Source: Leptolinea sp. HRD-7
Lineage (GTDB): Bacteria; Chloroflexota; Anaerolineae; Anaerolineales; Anaerolineaceae
Assembly (NCBI GenBank): GCA_024363285.1
Contig: AP024710.1
Location: 62,001 to 126,000 of the forward strand
Length of the DNA stretch: 64,000 nucleotides
Reading direction: 5' to 3'
Position numbers and translations under genes: made by a program. Under the pieces are notes generated by a model that was given only the letters and a program-made list of their open reading frames with translations, did not search any database and was not told the DNA's origin. Below, in pieces: positions 57,996 through 64,000 of the stretch (its first letter is position 1; each line of letters opens with the position of its first letter).

Positions 57996-59234
57996 ATGTC
58001 CAAACGACTGCTTGTGATCATTCCAGACCGTCTCGATGACCTGGTCCGCAAAGGGGAAATCACCGAACGGTATTACAACCCCGGCAATCTGTTCGATGAG
58101 ATTTTACTGGTAAAAACCATCGCTGATACGGCCGATGTGAAAGATGTGCAAAAAATGGCCGGCAACGCGAAGTTGACCATGGTCGACCTGCCTGCTCCCT
58201 CGTTCAAACAGTCGCTGGGCTTTATGCCCTTCATGCTCGAAGGCTGGGTGAAGCAGGGTATTGAACTGGCCAGGAATTTCAATCCCCACCTCATTCGAGC
58301 CCATTCCAACCTGTCATCCGGGTACCTGGGAGCGAAAATTAAAAAGGCACTTAACGTTCCGTTGATCGTTTCGCTGCACACCCAGCCTGACGTGGATATG
58401 CGCGGGTATACCCCCTGGTGGCCCACCTGGCAACACCGCCTGGTGTACGAACGGTATAAAGTATTCGAAAATCTGACCAATAAGACAGTGGACTGGATGC
58501 TCCCTGTTTACGATGCCGGTTTGGTGTACTGCAAAGATCACGGCGTGAAACGCGCTGTAACCTGTTATAACGCGCTGAACCCCACGCACATCAGTCTCAA
58601 AAATGACTACACCCTGCATAACCCGGTGCGCATCCTGTGCGTCAACCGGCTGATCAAGGGTAAGAACCCCGATAACATCATCCGCTCACTCAAATTTCTT
58701 CCCGATGTGGAATTGACCATCGTCGGTCAGGGCGAGTTGGCGGAGTATGAAAAACAGGTGGCGCTTGAAGCCGGGGTATCAGACCGGGTGAAATTCATCC
58801 CTTCGGTTCCCAATGATGATCTATGCGGTATGTATAAAGATTTTGATATCTATTCCTCCCATATCGAATGGTGGGGCATCGGCAAGTCGACCATCGAAGC
58901 ACTGCTGACCGGACTACCGGTTGTATTAAATAAACGCGAAGGCGGGCCGGACCCGGTGGAATACACGCCTGACATCATCAAACTGGTCCCCAATACACCC
59001 GAAGATTTCGCCGTGGCTTACCGGGCGTTGATCAATGATCAGCAGGCTCGAGAAACACTGGGGCGTAACGCCCAAAGTGTTGCCGAAGAACGCTGGTCAC
59101 CCCGCCGGGCCGAAGCCCGATTTGTTGAGATTTACCAGCAAGCCCTGGTGGAAGCCCACGGAGTGGACATCAAGGACTGGCAGCCGGATTATCGAAGCCT
59201 GGCCGAAATTAACGCTACAGAGGGTTCCAAATGA
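57996..59234 (+). CDS. GT4 glycosyltransferase
   Basis: 412 residues. AGGGT 5 bp before ATG. GT-B: residues 95-110 IRAHSNLSSGYLGAKI (N-domain acceptor side), SLHTQPDVDMRGY near 126-138, then ILCVNRLIKGKNPDNIIRSL (~210-229, read in two) and the donor site IEWWGIGKSTIEALLTGLPV near 287-306, where the expected E-x7-E appears as E-(WWGIGKS)-x-x-E. Retaining transfer from a nucleotide sugar expected. The N-terminal region is unlike standard GT4 (begins LVIIPDRLDDLVRKGEITER), so the acceptor may be unusual. Coupled to the deacetylase gene by ATGA. Confidence 0.85.
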   Translation: MSKRLLVIIPDRLDDLVRKGEITERYYNPGNLFDEILLVKTIADTADVKDVQKMAGNAKLTMVDLPAPSFKQSLGFMPFMLEGWVKQGIELARNFNPHLIRAHSNLSSGYLGAKIKKALNVPLIVSLHTQPDVDMRGYTPWWPTWQHRLVYERYKVFENLTNKTVDWMLPVYDAGLVYCKDHGVKRAVTCYNALNPTHISLKNDYTLHNPVRILCVNRLIKGKNPDNIIRSLKFLPDVELTIVGQGELAEYEKQVALEAGVSDRVKFIPSVPNDDLCGMYKDFDIYSSHIEWWGIGKSTIEALLTGLPVVLNKREGGPDPVEYTPDIIKLVPNTPEDFAVAYRALINDQQARETLGRNAQSVAEERWSPRRAEARFVEIYQQALVEAHGVDIKDWQPDYRSLAEINATEGSK

Positions 59235-60127
59235 ATTTTGGCGGCGCGGACATATCGACCATCCTGATCGATCGCTGGGGACGGACGTTCCCCCGCCCGA
59301 TATGGTCACGCTACAGCCAAATGGCAAAGGAACAGGGTTTTGACCGCCTGTACCTGCTGCTCTCCTTTGATTGCGATACACCGGAAGACGCGCAGGCTGC
59401 CGCGGTTCTGGATGAAAAACTAAAAAGACTCGGGATTCGCCGATCATACGCCGTTCCCGGAACCATGCTGGAAGCCAATCCAGATATCTACCGGGCGATA
59501 TTCTCGCGCGGTGCCGAATTTCTGAACCATGGCTATTTGCCCCACACACAGCTTCAGGAAGGTGTATACCGGTCAACCACGTTTTACGCGAAGATGGACC
59601 CACAGGAAGTCATCAAAGACGTGGAAAACGGTCATCGAACCGTGCAATCCGTTATCGGGAAAAAACCGGCAGGGTTCCGCGCGCCGCATTTCGGCCGTGT
59701 TCCACTGGCCCTGCAGCGTGACGTTATCCGCCCGGTATTGAAAGACCTGGGGGAATACTTTTCAACCCAAACCATGCCCATTGAATCTGTAAAGCACGGC
59801 CCCGTATGGTGGGATCACCATTGGCCTGAATTTCCGATGACAGGTCAATCTCGGGCGCCATATTCTCTTCTGGATTCCTATAGCTTCCTGCAAAGCCCGG
59901 CTGTGCGGAAAGTTACTTCACAGTATGGAGCCATTCTCCGGCAGACCATCCAAAACCTGATGGATTGGAATGTTCGCGGGCTCTTGAATATCTACGCAGA
60001 TCCCTCCCACGTGGAAAACGATACTGGTTTCATGGAAGCGATGAAGATGATCAGTGATCACGGAATCCCATCGCTCACCTATGCGCAAGCACTGGAAATC
60101 GATGTACCTGATACGGTAACAGAATGA
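59231..60127 (+). CDS. Polysaccharide deacetylase (NodB/CE4-like)
   Basis: 298 residues, no signal peptide. CE4 motifs: SFDCDT at 45-50 with D47 and D49, NHGYLPH 99-105 with H100 and H105 (spacing one residue longer than the common H-x3-H), RAPHFG 150-155 in the place of R-x-P-Y-G, and a late hydrophobic strand with H near MISDHG. NodB-type enzymes remove N-acetyl groups from HexNAc residues with a divalent metal. Lack of export signal means it acts in the cytosol on a lipid-linked or nucleotide-linked sugar; PIG-L or NodB-like cytosolic roles fit. It sits between two GT4 genes, overlapping both by 4 bp. The unusual His spacing leaves some doubt whether it is active. Confidence 0.85.
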   Translation: MNFGGADISTILIDRWGRTFPRPIWSRYSQMAKEQGFDRLYLLLSFDCDTPEDAQAAAVLDEKLKRLGIRRSYAVPGTMLEANPDIYRAIFSRGAEFLNHGYLPHTQLQEGVYRSTTFYAKMDPQEVIKDVENGHRTVQSVIGKKPAGFRAPHFGRVPLALQRDVIRPVLKDLGEYFSTQTMPIESVKHGPVWWDHHWPEFPMTGQSRAPYSLLDSYSFLQSPAVRKVTSQYGAILRQTIQNLMDWNVRGLLNIYADPSHVENDTGFMEAMKMISDHGIPSLTYAQALEIDVPDTVTE

Positions 60128-61365
60128 AACGAATCCTCGCACTCTCCTGGTGCATGCCGCCCATTGTGCAACCGCGTTCCATTCAAGTTTCGCGTTTGAT
60201 GGCTGCCCTGGCTGAATTTGACTGGCAGACAGACGTGGTCTGCGTGGATCCGTCATCGCTGCGTGAGGGTATTAACCTGGATGATTCTCTGAACCGGTCT
60301 GCCGGTGGACGGGTCAAAAAATACCCGGTTCCCACTCTTCAGGATTGGATACCCGTCCGCGTATTGAACCGGGTCTTTCCCGCCCTTCCATACCTTCCTG
60401 ATGCAAACTGGGTGTGGAAGAATGCTGCCTGGCGTAAGTTGAATTCTTTAGCCTCATTGTCACCATACGATGCTTTCATCAGCTTTGCCCAGCCATGGAC
60501 GGACCATCTGAGCGGATTGCAATTTAAGGCGGATCATAACATTCCATGGATCGCTCATTTCAGCGACCCCTGGGCTGACAGTCCTTTTGCAAAAACATCC
60601 AACTGGGTAAAACAAAAACGGCTCGAGATGGAAGAAGCTGTTATCCGCGCAGCGGATGCGGTTGTTTTTGTCTCTGACGAGACCGCCGAACTGGTAATGA
60701 AAAAATATCCAGCGAATTGGCGTTCGAAAGTATATGTCATTCCGCACGGGTTTGAACCGGAAAAACCGGCAACTTCAATAAAAGAGCCGGAACCGGGCCG
60801 TCCGGTTGAATTTATCTACACCGGAAATTTTTACAGCAGCCGCACTCCGGATACGGTTCTGGAAGCCGCTTCGAAATTGATGAAAAATGCAGATCTTGCA
60901 GGTCAATTCATCATCCGGTTTGTTGGCCCAATATCGCCGGAATACCCAGAAAAAGCCATCCGCATGGGGCTTGAAAGCTGTGTCAAATTTGAAGGCCTGG
61001 TATCTTTCACGTCCAGTAATGAATTCTGCCGGCAGGCTGATGTGCTACTGGTGATCGACGCACCGTCTGATACGCCCAGTATTTTCCTGCCCAGTAAACT
61101 GGTGGACTACCTGGCGTTCAACAAACCGGTACTGGGCATCACCCCCCTGCAGGGCGCATCGGCAGACCTGATCCGCCGGTTGGGCTGCCCGGTAGTCGAC
61201 CCGAAAGATGTGGATGGTATCATCCGGGCACTTACCGGATTCATTACAGCCGCGAAGAACCGCCCGCTCCCCCTACCGGATGGATTTCATCAGACCGCGG
61301 CAGAATATGAGATAAGCCGCGCGGCATCCAAATTGAATGACCTGTTGACCTCTCTGATTGGTTAG
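60124..61365 (+). CDS. GT4 glycosyltransferase
   Basis: 413 residues, soluble GT-B. LALSWCMPPIVQPRSIQVSR (5-24) opens the N-domain like that of WcaI/WbuB-type GT4 proteins (usual start: P-P-x-x-x-x-R). SPYDAFISFAQPWTDHLSG (~112-130), IAHFSDPWADSPF (~143-155), VSDETAELVMKKY, IPHGFEPEKP, and FIYTGNFYSSRTPDTVLEA (~232-250). The C-terminal part has LPSKLVDYLAFNKPVLGITP around 324-343 with the E of E-x7-E replaced by a K-x-x-D-Y motif seen in this subfamily. Cytosolic nucleotide-sugar-dependent. Last gene of region F; its stop is 7 bp from the end of the convergent GT-C gene, with no terminator. Confidence 0.85.
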   Translation: MKRILALSWCMPPIVQPRSIQVSRLMAALAEFDWQTDVVCVDPSSLREGINLDDSLNRSAGGRVKKYPVPTLQDWIPVRVLNRVFPALPYLPDANWVWKNAAWRKLNSLASLSPYDAFISFAQPWTDHLSGLQFKADHNIPWIAHFSDPWADSPFAKTSNWVKQKRLEMEEAVIRAADAVVFVSDETAELVMKKYPANWRSKVYVIPHGFEPEKPATSIKEPEPGRPVEFIYTGNFYSSRTPDTVLEAASKLMKNADLAGQFIIRFVGPISPEYPEKAIRMGLESCVKFEGLVSFTSSNEFCRQADVLLVIDAPSDTPSIFLPSKLVDYLAFNKPVLGITPLQGASADLIRRLGCPVVDPKDVDGIIRALTGFITAAKNRPLPLPDGFHQTAAEYEISRAASKLNDLLTSLIG

Positions 61366-61372
61366 ACCACCA

Positions 61373-63433
61373 TTACTGGCATTGAAGCCCGGTTTTTACT
61401 TTATTCGAGATTTCGCGGGCTTCCGTCCCCCCCTGCTGAATCGCCGGTTCCAGACGCGCCCAGTCACCGCACAGGCTTTTCTCCATGTTATCTGTCAATG
61501 CTGCAGCTTTTAAGGTCAATTCATACGCGGTCTTCCAGTCGCCATGGCAGGCATACCCGATGATAAAGGGCTCATATTCCATTCCCACAGCCGGTGTAAA
61601 GCTCTTTGACGCGGCTTCATTGCCCAGGTCGACAACGGTATCCCATTCCTCAAATTGAGCGGCCAGGTCAGCCTTCTGGTAGTAATAACACCATTCATGC
61701 TCCGGTTCAGGCCCGAAAATGCCGGCAGGCGTCACCCGCGGATCATTATTCTCTTTGAGAATTTGATCCAGATTGGAAATTTTCGCCAGCTTTGCTTCCA
61801 TGGAGCTCAGGAAGGGTGAGAACTCATCCTCCGGTTTCAGGATACGCACACAGGCTTCTCCGGCTTTGTAATTTGGCACAATGCCGGTAGACGTCGAGCC
61901 GGTGAAATTGAGGTTTCTGATCGAGTATTTCACCGGCAGACCGGACACGAAATCCGGAATGTCATTGCCGTAGGCGCGCATGGAACTGAAGAACCAGTAG
62001 GGCAAGTGTTTCGCGTCCATATCCGGCGCGTAGATGGCATTTATGGCGTAACTGACGGAATAATCGGCGATCAGGCCGAAAGGCATTTTGGTGCCAAACA
62101 GGGCGGTGCCCGGTTTCATACCCGGAACCCGCCAGTAGAATTGCCAGTAATATTCACGCTGGATATCCCAGTTCAACCGGTAGCGGTTGACTTCCCGGAT
62201 CTGTGACGAGATGGACAGCGCCAGCAATAGACCAAGGATAGTGGATTGTTGCAGCCGCCGGTAACCAAGCCGTGAGACAAGAATGATAACGATCATGGTG
62301 ATGCCGATCATCGGCCCCAGCGAGAAACGGTCGGACCACTGCCCCACGATGATCTGCCGGTCGGTGATCCAGACCGGCAAGCCGCCGGCCATCAACGCCA
62401 GCCCGCCCAGTAACAGCCAGTCGATCAGGAACAGGCGGTCATCCGCATTGTTATCGGTTGGGGATTCTTTACTACCCAGCACCACAGCCGCGGTCACGGC
62501 GGCAATCGCGCCCATGATCCATCCGAACCAGGCCGCCTTCGAAGCCAGGTCAATTTGACCGGGCTGGATGGTATTGCTCCAGGCGAAGATCAACAGGTAC
62601 AGGAAATCCTGCAGAATGTTTTGCGCGAGGTGAACGATCATTCCGGCGGGGTCTTTTTTGAACAGCGTCAGGTTGATCACCCCGTTGGGATCATCTGCCC
62701 CCGGGACGGGTTTGAAGATCAGGAAGCGCCACGCGATAAACCCGGCCAGCGGAAAGAGATACGGCAGCCACCACTGAATGACCCGGACAAATCGCTTCCG
62801 GCGGTCAGGGGTTTCGTCACGAAAGACCACCCACAACAGGTAAGGCCGAATGATTTCAAGCCCGACGAAATATTCGATGGTCATCATCTGGGCGAAGGAC
62901 GCCACGGCCGCCAGCAGGGTCAACGGAACATACCACCGGCGCCGGCGGACGGATAGAACGGTCAACATGAGAGACGCGCTGAACAGGGTGAGCGCGGCAA
63001 AATGCCGGCTGTAGGTGACGGCAATGGTCTGCTGGAAGAACGCGGGGAACACCGCCAGCAGCAGTGCCAGCCAGCCGATTTCATATCGCCGGCGCGGCCA
63101 GACCTGCAGGAACGTCCACCAGAGACCCAGCAGCGAGAGATAGCGCAGAACCAGATTGAAAGACTGCCAGAGGATGGGATTGTCACCGAACAACGGGAAG
63201 AACACCAGGTATACCCAGATCGTCGTCGGGCGATCGTACAGGAAGTATTTAAGAAATTCCACCGGGGAATTCAAATGATAGAGGAATATATCCTCCCAAT
63301 CGTCCCAGTAGAATCCAAGAGACCCGATCTGCAGTCCATACACCAGCACCATAACAGCCGCCAGCAACATCGGGAATACCCAGGGCTTTGCAAGCCAGTC
63401 AAACAAACGCTTCTTCCAGAGTTGAGATATCAT
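61373..63433 (-). CDS. GT-C-like membrane protein with C-terminal soluble helical-repeat-like domain
   Basis: 686 residues. About 12 hydrophobic helices in 20-420, with the first outer loop holding FYWDDWEDIFLYHL (~42-55), acidic as in GT-C enzymes, and a basic cytosolic loop DETPDRRKRFVRV. The last ~260 residues are soluble. A ~90-residue terminal module begins with IFGPEPEHEWCYYYQKAD and continues with helical pairs (EEWDTVVDLGNEA, WKTAYELTLKAAAL) like TPR repeats. The same module ends the upstream neighbour, which it overlaps by 4 bp. Function: probably a lipid-linked-sugar transferase or glycan-binding membrane protein of the locus; donor unknown. Its 3' end meets the region F genes tail to tail. 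Confidence 0.82.
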   Translation of the reverse strand: MISQLWKKRLFDWLAKPWVFPMLLAAVMVLVYGLQIGSLGFYWDDWEDIFLYHLNSPVEFLKYFLYDRPTTIWVYLVFFPLFGDNPILWQSFNLVLRYLSLLGLWWTFLQVWPRRRYEIGWLALLLAVFPAFFQQTIAVTYSRHFAALTLFSASLMLTVLSVRRRRWYVPLTLLAAVASFAQMMTIEYFVGLEIIRPYLLWVVFRDETPDRRKRFVRVIQWWLPYLFPLAGFIAWRFLIFKPVPGADDPNGVINLTLFKKDPAGMIVHLAQNILQDFLYLLIFAWSNTIQPGQIDLASKAAWFGWIMGAIAAVTAAVVLGSKESPTDNNADDRLFLIDWLLLGGLALMAGGLPVWITDRQIIVGQWSDRFSLGPMIGITMIVIILVSRLGYRRLQQSTILGLLLALSISSQIREVNRYRLNWDIQREYYWQFYWRVPGMKPGTALFGTKMPFGLIADYSVSYAINAIYAPDMDAKHLPYWFFSSMRAYGNDIPDFVSGLPVKYSIRNLNFTGSTSTGIVPNYKAGEACVRILKPEDEFSPFLSSMEAKLAKISNLDQILKENNDPRVTPAGIFGPEPEHEWCYYYQKADLAAQFEEWDTVVDLGNEAASKSFTPAVGMEYEPFIIGYACHGDWKTAYELTLKAAALTDNMEKSLCGDWARLEPAIQQGGTEAREISNKVKTGLQCQ

Positions 63434-64000
63434 GGCTGATTCTCTTTCGCGGCATCATCGCATTTCAACGCCGTACTGGCTTTTTGCGTCCACTCCCCTG
63501 ATACGTTTATCGGCGGGTTCTTCCACAATTGGCAGAAGAATGAAGTCTGATCTTTGTCCATTTCCTGTGCTTTCAGGGTTACGGCAAGGGCTTTTTCCGA
63601 TTGATCAATCTGTTGATACGCCTGGATCACCGGGACATATTCCACTGCGGACTTTGGAGTAAGACCACTGGTTTCCGCTTCCTCAAATAGTCGTACCGCC
63701 TCAGCCCAATTCTGTTCCTGGCGGGCGCTGTCAATTTTCTGGTAGGTGTAACACCAACCGTGCTCCGGCTCTGGCCCAAAAATCGATACCGGCGGTGTGG
63801 AAGCCTTCTCCGGATGGAGATCGATCAGTTCCGGTTTTGCCAGTTTGAATAACAGCCCGTCATCATTTGACAGGCCTGCCCGCGAATGGTCATCAGATGT
63901 AATGATGTGCAGACAACTTGTGCCATAAGAGTATTCCGCCACCAGCACCTTATCGGTGGTGCCTCTGAAATGAGCGGTCAGGTAACGGTAATCAAACGTG
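63430..64000 (-). CDS. C-terminal part of a GT-C-like paralogue (cut by window edge)
   Basis: The frame is open from the right edge to the stop at 63430, about 189 residues. An internal GTG at 63948 is not the true start: upstream codons (reading ...YRYLTAHFRGTTDKVL) continue in the same frame and match the middle of the neighbour's C-domain in layout. The terminal module IFGPEPEHGWCYTYQKID, then helical pairs with W/A/L spacing, is shared with the 61373-63433 protein almost motif for motif, including the C in WCY. Its stop overlaps the neighbour's ATG by 4 bp. The membrane part lies outside the window, so the GT-C call is by analogy. Confidence 0.8.
   Translation of the reverse strand, partial: TFDYRYLTAHFRGTTDKVLVAEYSYGTSCLHIITSDDHSRAGLSNDDGLLFKLAKPELIDLHPEKASTPPVSIFGPEPEHGWCYTYQKIDSARQEQNWAEAVRLFEEAETSGLTPKSAVEYVPVIQAYQQIDQSEKALAVTLKAQEMDKDQTSFFCQLWKNPPINVSGEWTQKASTALKCDDAAKENQP

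Noticed and set aside
1..64000. CRISPR arrays, tRNA/rRNA genes, transposases, phage or toxin-antitoxin genes
   Set aside because: Looked for on both strands by eye; no regular repeat-spacer array, cloverleaf sequence or related protein motif seen.

Overview
The window is almost wholly a surface-glycan biosynthesis region: about 48 protein genes, no RNA genes, no CRISPR array and no transposase. Base composition is moderate (roughly half G+C by eye). The gene style (many very large GT-C membrane glycosyltransferases, short REP/MITE-like palindromic repeats between and inside genes, tightly coupled start/stop codons) suggests an environmental bacterium, most likely Chloroflexota of the Anaerolineae type. 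That placement is an inference from style; there is no phylogenetic marker here.

Region A (1-29.6 kb, minus strand except one gene) starts at a near-consensus promoter with two dyads, followed by a MarR/EPS-type winged-helix regulator. Downstream run a GDP-fucose-synthase-like reductase, Wzm/Wzt ABC exporter, a KpsC-like glycosyltransferase, a methyltransferase, a PseB-like UDP-GlcNAc 4,6-dehydratase, an RfbD-like reductase, a NeuB/SpsE-like nonulosonate synthase, a GT4, a GT-C, an SpsF-like cytidylyltransferase, then (after two 100-bp direct repeats) three glycosyltransferases, a Gfo/Idh dehydrogenase and three GT-C proteins. The far end holds a second, different nonulosonate module: SDR, CMP-transferase fused to a KdsC-type HAD phosphatase, and a NANS-like synthase lacking the SAF domain; then a small membrane protein, an LTA-synthase/sulfatase-like membrane enzyme and the start of another glycosyltransferase-like gene. 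A single DUF4380-type gene with its own promoter sits in the opposite direction at 7.2-8.2 kb.

Region B (29.6-45.7 kb, minus) is a ten-gene unit: GT4, methyltransferase-GT2 fusion, giant GT-C, GT4, methyltransferase, AsnB-type amidotransferase, GT4, a WecA/MraY-family phosphosugar transferase, and two tandem giant GT-C paralogues. Region C (45.8-48.0 kb, minus) is a Gfo/Idh dehydrogenase plus DegT aminotransferase, ending in a clear intrinsic terminator. Region D (48.3-51.9 kb, plus) is a coupled four-gene set: Gfo/Idh, ATP-grasp, SDR, HAD.

Region E (52-54.4 kb, minus) is an SGNH/MBOAT O-acylation pair. Region F (54.6-61.4 kb, plus) is FemAB-like acyltransferase, Wzx-type flippase, methyltransferase, GT4, polysaccharide deacetylase, GT4. 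Region G (61.4-64 kb, minus) is a pair of GT-C paralogues with a shared C-terminal soluble domain, the second cut by the window edge.

Taken together the genes make and activate sugars (two nonulosonic acids, a 6-deoxy-HexNAc, probably a 3-amino sugar, fucose), start a lipid-linked chain (WecA-like), extend and decorate it (GT-A, GT-B, GT-C, methyl, acyl, deacetyl, amide) and export it by both an ABC (Wzm/Wzt) and a Wzx route. The most interesting points are the two unlike nonulosonate modules, the regulated promoter at 29.5 kb, the ATP-grasp operon and the repeat inserted in frame in a GT-C gene.
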